Of a stretch of 47,254 bases of DNA, positions 31,886 through 41,141 are shown piece after piece. The position numbers were made by a program, and so were the translations under genes. The notes below the pieces were generated by a model. That model was given only the letters and a program-made list of their open reading frames with translations. It did not search any database and had not been told where the DNA came from. Source of the DNA: Paracoccaceae bacterium. GTDB lineage: Bacteria > Pseudomonadota > Alphaproteobacteria > Rhodobacterales > Rhodobacteraceae. The stretch is taken from NCBI GenBank assembly GCA_002402045.2, contig NVUX02000069.1, positions 1-47,254 of the forward strand, given 5' to 3'. Position 1 is the first letter of the stretch. Every line of letters begins with the position of its first letter.

Positions 31886-31887
31886 AT

Positions 31888-32778
31888 ATGACCACCCGCC
31901 GCCGTTTTCTCACCATTCTTGCTGGGGCCGCACTGCTGCCCACCCTCGCCAATGCGGCCGCCAGCTGGCGCGGCATTGCCCTTGGGGCCAACGCACAAAT
32001 CATCCTTGATCACCCGAATGCAGATGCGCTTATTGCCAGCGCTGTGGCCGAAATCAGCCGGCTTGAAGGCCTGTTTAGCCTGCACCAAGATAGCCAGCTC
32101 ACCCGCCTGAATGCGGCGGGCCACTTGGCAAACCCCGCGCCCGAAATGCTGGAACTGCTCTCCATTTGCGGGGCTGTAAACACCCGCACGGGTGGCGCAT
32201 TTGACCCAACCATCCAGCCCCTCTGGGCGCTTTATGCTGAAAGCTTTTCGGCAGGCAGCTCGCCAAGCCCAGCGCAAATTGCGGCCCGCACTATCGGCTG
32301 GCAGCATGTGCGCTTTTCCCCCGCCCAAATTAGCCTTGCCAAGCCTGATATGGCGCTCACGCTTAATGGCATTGCCCAAGGCTTTATTGCCGACAAAATC
32401 GCCGCGCTTTTCCGCGCAGAAGGCGTGGCAAACGTGCTGATAGATACCGGCGAAATTATGGCGCTTGGCTTTGCGCCCAACGGCGCGGCTTGGCCGGTAA
32501 CAATTGCAAATTCAGGTGGCCAAATAGCCCCGCTCAGCAACGCCGCCATTGCCACATCAGCCCCTCTTGGCACCATTTTTGATGACGCGGGCACTGTCGG
32601 CCACATTTTGGACCCGCGCACCGGCCAGCCCGATGGGCAATGGGCACAAGTGAGCGTAACGGCCACCAGCGCCGCGCTGGCAGACGGGCTATCAACCGCG
32701 TTTTGCCTCATGACCCAAGCGGAAATTCACACGGCGGGCAAGGCCGGTGTGCTTGATATCCGCACGATTAGCGCTTAG
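31888..32778 (+). CDS. nosX: NosX, ApbE-type FMN transferase
   Basis: NosX/ApbE proteins attach FMN to a threonine of periplasmic flavoproteins, and NosR with its SGATVT motif is the obvious client. The 296 residues begin with a twin-arginine signal (TTRRRFLTILAGAALLPTLANA). The ApbE motifs include LEGLFSLHQDSQLTRLN, FDPTIQPLW and LNGIAQGFIADKIA. Its stop overlaps by four bases the stop of the convergent kinase-like gene on the other strand, and no terminator is seen between them. Confidence 0.94.
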   Translation: MTTRRRFLTILAGAALLPTLANAAASWRGIALGANAQIILDHPNADALIASAVAEISRLEGLFSLHQDSQLTRLNAAGHLANPAPEMLELLSICGAVNTRTGGAFDPTIQPLWALYAESFSAGSSPSPAQIAARTIGWQHVRFSPAQISLAKPDMALTLNGIAQGFIADKIAALFRAEGVANVLIDTGEIMALGFAPNGAAWPVTIANSGGQIAPLSNAAIATSAPLGTIFDDAGTVGHILDPRTGQPDGQWAQVSVTATSAALADGLSTAFCLMTQAEIHTAGKAGVLDIRTISA

Positions 32779-33698
32779 GCGATCGCACGTAAATGGGTTT
32801 GAAATGCGGGCGCTTCCATGAGCTTTTTGCAGCGCCCGAACCGGCCATTGGCATAGGCCCAAAAGTCCTCAGCGGTGTTGCCGTTGGCGTGCTGGATTAG
32901 CCCCCACAACGTCCAGAGCAGATCACACATGGCTTTATAAATAACCATGCGGCCTATTTGGGCCTCGCTTGGGGGTGCGCCTAAATAGGCAGTTAGCAGT
33001 TCGATATCCTGCTGGCCGGTGAACGCACCTTCAACAGACAGATCGCCCAAATCCCAAAACGGGTCGTTCATGCCGGAATATTCCCAATCCACAATCCACA
33101 TCTTGCGGCCATCATCCAAAAAGTTTTCGCAAAGCGGGTCACAGTGGCAGGGGGCCAGTGGGTGCGGGTTAGCCTCAAGCGCGGCTTTTACCGGCGCAGC
33201 GGCTTTCACAACCTCACTATAGCCATCTGGAAGTACGATATCTTTTTCCGAAAGAACGGACAGATATTCGTCGATCATCGAAAATAGCTCAAACCGAAAC
33301 TCAAACGGTTCACCGCTATTATGCAGCGTCGCCAAAGCCACCCCTGCCCGCGCCGCCGCCCCTTTACGGCTGGCAAAAATAGCGGGGGTCATGGTTTTGA
33401 TATTCTCAATACAGCGGCTAATCATGATGCCCGAAGCACTATCCGCCCAGATAATCTCCGCCGAAATGCCTGCTTTGGCAGCGGCCGTCGCGTTATGTAA
33501 TTCCACCGCGCGATCAATGTACTCATTTGTGCCTTTGCCCGGAATGCGGACAATCAGCGTGTCTGTCGGGGTTTGCACGCGGTAAACAAGGTTGGTTAGC
33601 CCGCCCAGTCGGATGGTTTTCAGACTAGCCATGTCCAAATCAGCAAATTTGGTGACGTTTTGCAGCGCAGCATGAATAGCTTTTTGGTTTTCAGGCAT
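32775..33698 (-). CDS. choline/ethanolamine kinase-like phosphotransferase (APH fold)
   Basis: The 307 residues have the APH/choline-kinase fold. An N-terminal lobe carries LGGLTNLVYRV (nucleotide loop, about 31-41), then comes the catalytic loop HCDPLCEN (185-192, the HxDxxxxN pattern) and the metal-binding loop WIVDWEYSGMNDPFWDLGD (201-219). The D-W-E-Y segment is typical of LicA-type choline kinases rather than antibiotic kinases. It is the last gene of a three-gene unit with a DeoR-type regulator and a demethylating flavoprotein, which favours a small methylated-amine or amino-alcohol substrate. The exact substrate is not shown. Confidence 0.75.
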   Translation of the reverse strand: MPENQKAIHAALQNVTKFADLDMASLKTIRLGGLTNLVYRVQTPTDTLIVRIPGKGTNEYIDRAVELHNATAAAKAGISAEIIWADSASGIMISRCIENIKTMTPAIFASRKGAAARAGVALATLHNSGEPFEFRFELFSMIDEYLSVLSEKDIVLPDGYSEVVKAAAPVKAALEANPHPLAPCHCDPLCENFLDDGRKMWIVDWEYSGMNDPFWDLGDLSVEGAFTGQQDIELLTAYLGAPPSEAQIGRMVIYKAMCDLLWTLWGLIQHANGNTAEDFWAYANGRFGRCKKLMEAPAFQTHLRAIA

Positions 33699-33707
33699 GA
33701 AGGCTCC

Positions 33708-36125
33708 TTAGGATTTTAGGCGAGCGTTGCTCGGGTCATAAAGCGGGGCTTGCACCTGCTTTATGGGGTGTTGGATGCCGAAAGCTTCGAGCATGAATTC
33801 AGAGTTTTCACTGTTTTCGCTGGAGAGATAGCCAAACAGGATGGTTTGCTCAACCGTGTGCCCATAGGCGGTGCTTGTAACCAGTGAAACCACGTCATTT
33901 CCTAGCAAAATGGTTTCGCCGCCAAAGAGTGGCAGCGCTTCATCGGATACAAAACAGCAGAGCTTTTGCGTGGTGCCACCTGTTTTTTGCGCGTCCAAAA
34001 CCGAGCGGCCCGTAAATTCTCCTTTGGATTTCAGATGCACCCTAAAGCCAAGCCCCGCCTCAATAGGGGTGTAATCGGGCGTGATATCCGCGCTCCAGTA
34101 AAGGTAGCCCTTTTCCATGCGCAGGCTATCAATCGCGCGGTAGCCGATATCTCGAATTCCGTGGGCCGCGCCCTTTTCCACCAGCAAATCATAGACATGC
34201 AGTGCAAATTCGGTCGGAATATGCAGCTCCCAGCCCAGCTCGCCGACATAGCCAATGCGCACCGCCCGCACCGTGGCTGCGCCAATAGTGATCTCTTGTG
34301 CCGTAGCAAAAGGGAAAGCGGCGTTTGAAATATCCTCTTCGCAAGCCGCCGCGAGCACGTTTCGGGCCTTGGGGCCGGCGATGTTAATAACCGCTCGGGC
34401 CGAGGTAACCTCAACCAGATGAGTGGTGCCACCCGCTGGCAGGTTTGTGCGAATCCAGTCGCTATCATGCACGCCAAATCCGGCACCGGTAACGATGTAG
34501 AAATGATCAGCAGCCAACCGCGTGATGGTGATATCGGCTTCAATGCCGCCAAGCTCGTTGCAAAGCTGGGTGTAAATCACGCTGCCAAGGGGTTTATCCA
34601 TATTGGACACGCACATGTGCTGCAACGCGTCTAGCGCGCCGGTGCCAAATAGCTCGAATTTGGAAAAACTTGACTGGTCCGTCAGGGTCACGCCCTCGCG
34701 CACGGCTTTATGCTCTTCCGCCGCAAATTTTTGCCAGCCCGGATTCATAAAATCAAGCTGGTCAACGGGAGGCACGCCTTTGGGCGCAAACCAGAGCGGC
34801 CGCTCCCAACCGTTTTTGGACCCCATAACGGCGCCCTTTTCCTTGAGCCGCGCATGCAGCGGGCTTAGGCGTAAATTTCGCGCCACTTCGCTTTCTGTGC
34901 CCGGATACCGCAGCTTATAATGGTGGGCATAATGCTCCACCGCGCGCGGATACATGAAGGCTTTACTGCCATGATGTGCGCCAAAACGACGGTTATCCAG
35001 CGGCCACAAATCAAGGCTTGGGCGACCATTTATCAGCCATTCAGCTATCATCTCACCCGCGCCACCACCAGCGGCAATGCCGTATAAAAACCCCGTGGCC
35101 AGCATCAGGTTGCTGAGGCCCGGCGCTGGCCCCATTACAAAATCACCATCGGCTGAATAGGGGATGGGGCCGTTGATAACCTGCCGAATGCCGACCTCGT
35201 TTACAATCGGCGTAACTTCGGCGGCATGCAGCGCCAATGGCTCAAACCTATCTAGGTTTTCCGGTAGCAATTGCCGCACAAACTCCCCCGGAATACCGTT
35301 ATTGCCAAAAGGGATGGTGTTGTTTTCATAGCCGCCAATTACCAGCCGCCCGCCCGCATCTGGCTTATAATAAACCAGCCGATCAGGGTCTCGCAGGGTG
35401 GGCAGGCCCTCGGGGCAATCGGGGATAGGCTCGGTCACGATATACTGGTGTTCCACCGCGCAGGCCGGAATTTTCAGGCCAAGCTTAGCGCCCAGCTCAC
35501 GGCTCCACATGCCGGTGGCAAGGGTGATCGTTTCGGCCTCATAGCTGCCTTTATTGGTCAAAACCTCGGTGATCCGACCGTTTTTGACGGTAAAATCCAG
35601 CACCTTTACGCTTTGCTGCAAACGGGCCCCGTTTTGGCGCGCCCCTGCGGCAATAGATTGGCATAGGCTGGCGGGGTCCACATGGCCATCGGTGGGAATA
35701 AAGGCCGCGCCCTCTAGGCCTTTGGTCTCGATATAGGGGAACAGATCTTGCGCCTCTTGCGGCGTTAAAATGTTCATTTCCAAGCCGAAACTACGGGCCA
35801 TTGTAGCTAAACGGCGGGTTTCCAGCATCCTGTCAGGCGAGGCTGCCAAGCGCAGGCTGCCAACCTTTTTCCAATCACAGGCCATGCCGGTTTCGGCCGC
35901 TAGCCCATCATACATCGCCACCGATTTTTGCAGCATCCGCGTGGTGTTGCGGGAAGAGCGCAGCTGCCCCACAAGCCCCGCGGCGTGCCATGTAGCGCCT
36001 TCCGTTAAGGCGGCCTTTTCAAGCAATACAACATCTTTTTCACCGGCTTTCGCCAAGTGGTAAGCAATAGAGCAGCCAATAATGCCACCGCCTAGAATGA
36101 GGTGTTTTGCAGAATGATCAGCCAT
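33708..36125 (-). CDS. FAD-dependent oxidoreductase with GcvT domain, dimethylglycine/sarcosine dehydrogenase-like
   Basis: The 805 residues combine an N-terminal DAO/FAD domain (GGGIIG at 12-17) and a C-terminal aminomethyltransferase (GcvT) domain that in this family takes formaldehyde onto tetrahydrofolate. The GATWHAAGL segment contains His47, which corresponds to the histidine carrying covalent FAD in mammalian dimethylglycine dehydrogenase. Dimethylglycine and sarcosine are likely substrates, but related proteins act on other N-methyl compounds. It lies nine bases upstream of the kinase gene and its ATG overlaps the regulator stop (TAATG). A paralogue lies at 41142-43580. Confidence 0.85.
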   Translation of the reverse strand: MADHSAKHLILGGGIIGCSIAYHLAKAGEKDVVLLEKAALTEGATWHAAGLVGQLRSSRNTTRMLQKSVAMYDGLAAETGMACDWKKVGSLRLAASPDRMLETRRLATMARSFGLEMNILTPQEAQDLFPYIETKGLEGAAFIPTDGHVDPASLCQSIAAGARQNGARLQQSVKVLDFTVKNGRITEVLTNKGSYEAETITLATGMWSRELGAKLGLKIPACAVEHQYIVTEPIPDCPEGLPTLRDPDRLVYYKPDAGGRLVIGGYENNTIPFGNNGIPGEFVRQLLPENLDRFEPLALHAAEVTPIVNEVGIRQVINGPIPYSADGDFVMGPAPGLSNLMLATGFLYGIAAGGGAGEMIAEWLINGRPSLDLWPLDNRRFGAHHGSKAFMYPRAVEHYAHHYKLRYPGTESEVARNLRLSPLHARLKEKGAVMGSKNGWERPLWFAPKGVPPVDQLDFMNPGWQKFAAEEHKAVREGVTLTDQSSFSKFELFGTGALDALQHMCVSNMDKPLGSVIYTQLCNELGGIEADITITRLAADHFYIVTGAGFGVHDSDWIRTNLPAGGTTHLVEVTSARAVINIAGPKARNVLAAACEEDISNAAFPFATAQEITIGAATVRAVRIGYVGELGWELHIPTEFALHVYDLLVEKGAAHGIRDIGYRAIDSLRMEKGYLYWSADITPDYTPIEAGLGFRVHLKSKGEFTGRSVLDAQKTGGTTQKLCCFVSDEALPLFGGETILLGNDVVSLVTSTAYGHTVEQTILFGYLSSENSENSEFMLEAFGIQHPIKQVQAPLYDPSNARLKS

Positions 36126-36925
36126 TAAATTCCCTTTTCCGGTGTGGAATTGTCTGGCAATACCACCGTAATTTCATTTTTTTCCAACATGGCCGATATG
36201 GCCGTGTCGGGCTTTTTGTCAGTTACCAAAATATCAAAGCTTGAGGTTTCGGGCAGGGCAATGGGCGCGCGCCGGCCCATTTTCTCACTATCGGCCACAA
36301 TAATCCGCGTTTGCGCCCTTTTTGCCGCCTCGCAAGAAAGGTCGGCCTCGGGCACATCATGCAGCATAAAGCCGATATCCGCATGCACAGCCGTGACCGA
36401 CAGAATGGCATATTGAAAAGTGAACCGCTGGATAAAGCGAATGGCGTCCAGCCCGAATGACCCGCCATCATGCGCCCGCAATTCCCCTCCAGCAAAGAAC
36501 ACCCGATTGTTGTTTTTACCCGCAAGGCAATTCGCAACCGCCATCGAGTTGGTCACAATAAACAGGTCACGATGGTTGCTCAGCGCTTCGGCTACATACG
36601 CCGTAGTGGACGCGATATCGAGAAATAGGGAATCCCCGTCTTTTATCATTTGCGCCACTTTATAGGCCAACACCTTTTTAACCGTCGCGTTCTCGTCCAT
36701 GCGCGCCTGAAAGGGCTGCTCTGTGCGTGAAACCGCCCCCGTAAGCACCACGCCACCATGGTTTTTTTCCGCTAACCCTTTGGCTTCCAACGATTTGATA
36801 TTCCGCCTAATGGTTTCATCTGACACATCTAGGCGGCGCGCTAGGTATGTGATTCGACTAGAGCCGCCCGCAAGGCGAAGCTCGCGCAGGATCTCTTGCT
36901 CACGTTGACTGGCATTGATGTTCAT
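36125..36925 (-). CDS. DeoR/GlpR-family transcriptional regulator
   Basis: The 266 residues show an N-terminal winged-helix domain (about 6-58, with LARRLDVSDETIRRNIKSLEAKGL) and a C-terminal sugar-isomerase-like DeoRC ligand domain (about 75-255, with DGDSLFLDIASTTAYVAEAL). DeoR proteins usually sense phosphorylated small molecules. The kinase in the same operon could supply such an effector, which is inference. It is transcribed divergently from the betaine-type transporter and is likely to control both units from the shared 156-base region. Confidence 0.92.
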   Translation of the reverse strand: MNINASQREQEILRELRLAGGSSRITYLARRLDVSDETIRRNIKSLEAKGLAEKNHGGVVLTGAVSRTEQPFQARMDENATVKKVLAYKVAQMIKDGDSLFLDIASTTAYVAEALSNHRDLFIVTNSMAVANCLAGKNNNRVFFAGGELRAHDGGSFGLDAIRFIQRFTFQYAILSVTAVHADIGFMLHDVPEADLSCEAAKRAQTRIIVADSEKMGRRAPIALPETSSFDILVTDKKPDTAISAMLEKNEITVVLPDNSTPEKGI

Positions 36926-36975
36926 AATACGTTAATCCTTGCACAATTCCCTTATACAGCAACACAAGGCTCAAT

Positions 36976-37007
36976 TTGTCCACATATTTTGTGCTTTTTG
37001 TTGACAT
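36976..37007 (+). promoter_or_regulatory. candidate DeoR-type operator (direct repeats)
   Basis: TTGTCCACAT (36976-36985) and TTGTTGACAT (36998-37007) share eight of ten bases in direct orientation and start 22 bases apart, two helical turns. They sit between the divergent regulator and transporter genes. The second copy overlaps a TTGACA that could be the -35 box of the transporter operon, although a convincing -10 is not visible at the right distance. Regulator binding here is inferred from position and spacing. Confidence 0.45.
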
Positions 37008-37081
37008 TTGCGGGTAATTCGTCAGGGTTCATGCATCGGCGGGGCCTCTCGCCCAAATTTGCAAGCAATGGAGAACTGAAT

Positions 37082-38032
37082 ATGACGAACGCTATTTCAA
37101 GATCCCTAATGGGGGCAGCGGCTGCGGCAATGCTCTCAACCGCCGCCACGGCGCAGGTTGAAAGCATGGACCCGATCAAGCTCACGCTGCATGATTGGTC
37201 TGGCCAGCTGATTAATACGCAAATTATGGGCAGCATTCTGGAGGAGGCCGGCTATAATATCCAATATGTGCAGGCAGACTATATTGCGCAGTTTGCGGGC
37301 CTAAAAACAGGTGATCTTTCTTTGGCGATGGAGATTTGGGCCACGACCGGCCAAGAGGCCTTAGATGAGGCCGTGGCCAGCGGCAATGTGGTAAATGCGG
37401 GCGAAACCGGGCTGAATGCCATCGAGGAATGGTGGTATCCGCTTTACATGAAAGAGCTCTGCCCGGGCCTGCCCGATTGGACCGCGCTGCAAAACTGTGC
37501 CGAGGCATTTTCCACCGCCGAAACCGCGCCAAAGGGCCGCTATGTAGGCGGGCCGGTTACGTGGGGCGGGTTTGATGAGGAGCGGATTGAAGCGCTGAAC
37601 CTTGATTTTGAGGTTGTGCATGCGGGCACCGATGCCGCGCTTTTTGCCGAGCTGGAATCAGCTTACCAGCGGCAAGCTCCAGTGATTTTGTGGGTCTATG
37701 TGCCGCATTGGGCACCGGCAAAATATGACGGCGAATTTGTTGAATTCCCACCGTATTCGGCTGAATGCTATAATGATCCGTCAGTGGGTATAAACCCGAA
37801 TGCGGCCTATGACTGCGGCAAGCCTCGCGGCCCGATTTGGAAAGCAGCTTGGGCTGGCTTTGAAGACAAATGGCCAGGCGCGTTTTCGGCGGTTCAGGCC
37901 TATACCATTAACAATGACGAGATGAGCGCCATGGTGGCCGCTGTTGATCTGGACGGCGAAAGCATCGACGATGTTGTTAACGCCTGGATGGATGATAATG
38001 AGGACCGCTGGACGGCTTGGATCAGCCAATAA
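37082..38032 (+). CDS. glycine betaine/proline-type ABC transporter, substrate-binding protein (OpuAC domain)
   Basis: The 316-residue periplasmic protein has a signal peptide (about 1-25, ending ATAQ). The OpuAC fold is seen in KLTLHDWSGQLINTQIMGSILEEAGY and PVILWVYVPHWAPAKYD. Tryptophans and tyrosines in the latter and in WWYPLYM and TWGGFDEE are of the kind that build the aromatic cage around quaternary amines. ATG at 37082 is chosen for its GGAGAACTGAAT ribosome binding site and because only this start gives a clean signal peptide. A hairpin follows before the ATPase gene. The ligand may be betaine, choline, dimethylglycine or similar. Confidence 0.85.
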   Translation: MTNAISRSLMGAAAAAMLSTAATAQVESMDPIKLTLHDWSGQLINTQIMGSILEEAGYNIQYVQADYIAQFAGLKTGDLSLAMEIWATTGQEALDEAVASGNVVNAGETGLNAIEEWWYPLYMKELCPGLPDWTALQNCAEAFSTAETAPKGRYVGGPVTWGGFDEERIEALNLDFEVVHAGTDAALFAELESAYQRQAPVILWVYVPHWAPAKYDGEFVEFPPYSAECYNDPSVGINPNAAYDCGKPRGPIWKAAWAGFEDKWPGAFSAVQAYTINNDEMSAMVAAVDLDGESIDDVVNAWMDDNEDRWTAWISQ

Positions 38033-38045
38033 GCGCATAATATTG

Positions 38046-38073
38046 TCGGGGCGGCTTTGGCGGCCCCGATTTT
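38046..38073 (+). terminator. intercistronic hairpin after the binding-protein gene (attenuator-like)
   Basis: TCGGGGC (38046-38052) pairs with GCCCCGA (38063-38069), seven pairs around a ten-base loop, followed by TTTTCC. In ABC operons such stems often protect or partly end the transcript so that binding protein exceeds the membrane complex. The short T-run suggests incomplete termination. Confidence 0.55.
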
Positions 38074-38098
38074 CCAACTTTTTACAGGTCGCACACTT

Positions 38099-39115
38099 AT
38101 GGCTGAAAATATCAAGCTGGCTTGCCGCAATGTCTGGAAGCTATACGGGCCACGGGCGGTTGAGTTCCTGAAAGCCAACCCGGATGCTGACCTCGAACGG
38201 GTTAAAAACGCCGGCTTTGTGCCAGCGGTGCGCGGCGCAAATGTAGACGTGCGAGACGGTGAGATTTTTGTGATCATGGGGCTTTCTGGCTCAGGGAAAT
38301 CAACGCTGGTGCGCTGTATGTCTCGCCTGATTGAACCAACCGCCGGTGAGCTGTTTTTTGAGGGGCAAGACCTTCGCAAAGCCTCAAAAAAAGCCCTGAT
38401 AGATATTCGCCGCCACAAAATGGGTATGGTTTTTCAGCATTTCGCCCTGCTGCCGCACCTAACGGTGCTGGAAAATGTGGCGTTTCCGCTAACGATTCAA
38501 GGCCAAGCCAAGGCAGCTGCTGACACCCGTGCGCGGGAGGTCATCGAGCTTGTGGGCCTTGGCGGGCGTGAAAATTACTATCCGCGCGAGCTTTCTGGCG
38601 GGCAGCAGCAGCGGGTTGGCATTGCGCGCTCGCTCGCCGTAGAGCCGGAGCTGTGGTTTCTGGATGAGCCGTTTTCGGCACTAGACCCACTTATTCGCCG
38701 CGAAATGCAGGACGAATTTATGCGGCTACAAGCGATGCTGAAAAAAACGATTGTGTTTATCACCCATGATTTTGACGAGGCCATCCGGCTGGCTGACCGT
38801 ATTGCCATTATGAAAGACGGGGCCATTATTCAGGTGGCAACGCCTGAGGAATTGGTGATGAATCCGGCGTCAGATTATGTCGAGGAATTCACCCGCCATG
38901 TGCCGCGAGACAAAGTGATCTCGGTGGGGGCGGTGATGAAAAAAGGCGCAGAGGGCGCGGGCGCGGGGCTGCCGATGGCCAGCAAAATTGCGGAGATCGC
39001 CGAGGCGGTTGTTATGGCGGATGCGCCGCTAAAAGTGGTGGACGCTGCGGGGAAAGCCGTGGGCGCGATTGACCGAGAAACCGTGATCAACATTCTGATC
39101 GGGCGCGTGCGCTGA
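38099..39115 (+). CDS. betaine-type ABC transporter ATP-binding protein (OpuAA/ProV-like)
   Basis: The 338-residue ATPase has the ProV/OpuAA layout. An N-terminal extension (VWKLYGPRAVEFLKANPDAD) precedes Walker A GLSGSGKST (61-69), the signature LSGGQQQRVGIARSLA and Walker B LWFLDEPFSALDP. The C-terminal part (about 285-338) resembles a single truncated CBS-like region ending in DRETVINILIGRVR. I chose the ATG at 38099 (MAENIKLACRNVW). A longer frame would start inside the intercistronic hairpin. One base separates it from the permease gene. Confidence 0.92.
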   Translation: MAENIKLACRNVWKLYGPRAVEFLKANPDADLERVKNAGFVPAVRGANVDVRDGEIFVIMGLSGSGKSTLVRCMSRLIEPTAGELFFEGQDLRKASKKALIDIRRHKMGMVFQHFALLPHLTVLENVAFPLTIQGQAKAAADTRAREVIELVGLGGRENYYPRELSGGQQQRVGIARSLAVEPELWFLDEPFSALDPLIRREMQDEFMRLQAMLKKTIVFITHDFDEAIRLADRIAIMKDGAIIQVATPEELVMNPASDYVEEFTRHVPRDKVISVGAVMKKGAEGAGAGLPMASKIAEIAEAVVMADAPLKVVDAAGKAVGAIDRETVINILIGRVR

Positions 39116-39116
39116 T

Positions 39117-41111
39117 ATGGCATGGCTGCTCAAAAAACCAACGCTGGTATTTTTGGCCCTTTTTGCGGCCACTTGGTTGCTGGCCAAATATAGCAGCACC
39201 TGGTTTGAATCCCCGAGCCTCGCTTGGGCCATCGACTATCCAAAAACATGGGTTTTGCCGCTAAAAGATTATGTGTCGGCCGCCATGAAATGGCTGGTCG
39301 AAGACGCCGGATTCGGGCTGTTTTCCTTTACAGAACTCACCCGCGCCATCGCGTGGCTTATTGAGCAACCCTATGAATTTGTGCGCGCCGTGCTGGCCAC
39401 CGGATTTTTTGACGGCATAGGCCGCCGCGCCACCCAAATTGTGCCGCCCCTCAGCTGGATAGCGGTTACGGCGGCGGTGGTGGCACTTGGGCATTATGCC
39501 AAAAGCTGGGGGCTGGCCGCCATTGTGGGCCTCGCGTTTTTGTATCTCGCGGTGTTTGGCCAGTGGGAAAGCGCGATGGTTACGCTGGCGTCAGTTGTGA
39601 TCGCGGTGCCTTTTGGCGTGGCGGGCGGGCTTATGCTCGGTATTTTGGCCTATCGCCACAAAAGCTTTGAAGCGGTGCTCAAGCCGGTTTTGGACCTGAT
39701 GCAAACCATCCCCGTATTTGCTTACCTTGTGCCAATTTTGTTTATGTTTGGCTTTGGGCCTGTTTCGGCACTGGTGGCCACGGTAATTTATGCCATGCCA
39801 CCCATGGCGCGCATTACCACGATGGCGCTAAAAAACGTAGACCCCGAAATTGTGGATTTTGGCAAGATGACAGGCTGCACGCAGCGCCAGATGACATGGA
39901 AAATTCTGGTGCCTTCCGCGTTAAACGGTCTTATGGTCGGCGTGAACCAAGTGATTATGCTGTCGCTTAATATGGTTATTATTGCTTCGATGATCGGGGC
40001 TGGCGGGCTTGGCTTTGACGTTTTGGCCTCCCTGCGCCGCTTGAATATCGGCGGTGGTTTTGAGGCTGGCATCGCCATTGTTATTCTCGCGGTCGCGCTC
40101 GACCGCTTGAGCCAAGCGCTGGCCGCGCGCAGCACAGAGTATTCTCCACCGCCACGGGAACAGGGATTTGTGGCGCGCCATAAGCGCAGCGTTACTGTGG
40201 TGGTGATTTTGGGGATCACCATGGGGCTTGGGCTGTTTATTCCGGCCCTGCAAACCTATCCCGAAGCGGCAGAGCTTTCGACGGGTGCATTTTGGACCAA
40301 CGGCGTTAAGTATCTGAATATAAATTATTTTGATCAGTTTGAAGCCGTAAAGATATTCCTCCTAACCAACTTCTTGCTGCCGATAAAACGGTTTTTCCTT
40401 GGCATTCCGTGGCCGTGGGCCATTGCCATGATCACCCTCATCGGCTGGAAATTTGGCGGTTGGAAACTGGGTGCGATGAACTTCGCCATGGCCCTCTTTA
40501 TTGCGACCACAGGCATGTGGGAAAAGGCCATGATAACGATTTACCTTTGCGGCGCCTCGGTGGTTATCGCTTCGATCATTGGCATTCCCATCGGCATTTG
40601 GGCCGCGCTCAGCCCGCGGGCAGGTAAGGTGATTGGTGTGGCCATTGATACGCTGCAAACCCTGCCAAGCTTTGTGTATCTCATTCCGGTCATTATGCTT
40701 TTCCGCATCGGAGATTTTACGGCGATGGTCGCTATTGTCGCCTATGCCCTTGTGCCGGCTGTGCGCTATGCCGCCCACGGAGTGCGCCATGTGAGCCCTG
40801 ATCTGATAGAGGCGGGCGTGGTTTCGGGCTGCACCAAGCGGCAAATCCTGTTCAAAATTCGCCTGCCGCTGGCCCTGCCCGAAATTTTGCTGGGCATTAA
40901 CCAAACCATTATGTTGGCGCTTTCGATGCTCGTAATTACCGCTTTGGTGGGCACGCGCGACCTCGGCCAAGAGGTTTATATTGCGCTCACAAAAGCTGAC
41001 ACAGGCCGCGGGCTTGTGGCCGGTTTGGCCATCGCCTTTATCGCCATTATGGCTGACAGGATCATTTCTGCCAGCGCCCGTAAAGCCAAAACCAGATATG
41101 GTATCGACTAA
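39117..41111 (+). CDS. betaine-type ABC transporter permease with two fused membrane domains
   Basis: At 664 residues the protein is about twice the size of ProW-type permeases. It contains two BPD_transp_1 domains in tandem. Each has its own ATPase-coupling loop (GCTQRQMTWKILVPSALNGL near 255, GCTKRQILFKIRLPLALPEI near 570) followed by a helix with NQ(V/T)IMLxLxM(L/V)VI. Hydrophobic segments fill both halves, with a long linker near 340-440 containing further helices. One polypeptide probably replaces the usual permease homodimer. It starts one base after the ATPase stop. Confidence 0.92.
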   Translation: MAWLLKKPTLVFLALFAATWLLAKYSSTWFESPSLAWAIDYPKTWVLPLKDYVSAAMKWLVEDAGFGLFSFTELTRAIAWLIEQPYEFVRAVLATGFFDGIGRRATQIVPPLSWIAVTAAVVALGHYAKSWGLAAIVGLAFLYLAVFGQWESAMVTLASVVIAVPFGVAGGLMLGILAYRHKSFEAVLKPVLDLMQTIPVFAYLVPILFMFGFGPVSALVATVIYAMPPMARITTMALKNVDPEIVDFGKMTGCTQRQMTWKILVPSALNGLMVGVNQVIMLSLNMVIIASMIGAGGLGFDVLASLRRLNIGGGFEAGIAIVILAVALDRLSQALAARSTEYSPPPREQGFVARHKRSVTVVVILGITMGLGLFIPALQTYPEAAELSTGAFWTNGVKYLNINYFDQFEAVKIFLLTNFLLPIKRFFLGIPWPWAIAMITLIGWKFGGWKLGAMNFAMALFIATTGMWEKAMITIYLCGASVVIASIIGIPIGIWAALSPRAGKVIGVAIDTLQTLPSFVYLIPVIMLFRIGDFTAMVAIVAYALVPAVRYAAHGVRHVSPDLIEAGVVSGCTKRQILFKIRLPLALPEILLGINQTIMLALSMLVITALVGTRDLGQEVYIALTKADTGRGLVAGLAIAFIAIMADRIISASARKAKTRYGID

Positions 41112-41141
41112 TTTAATTCGCATTTCACCAAGGAATACGTC

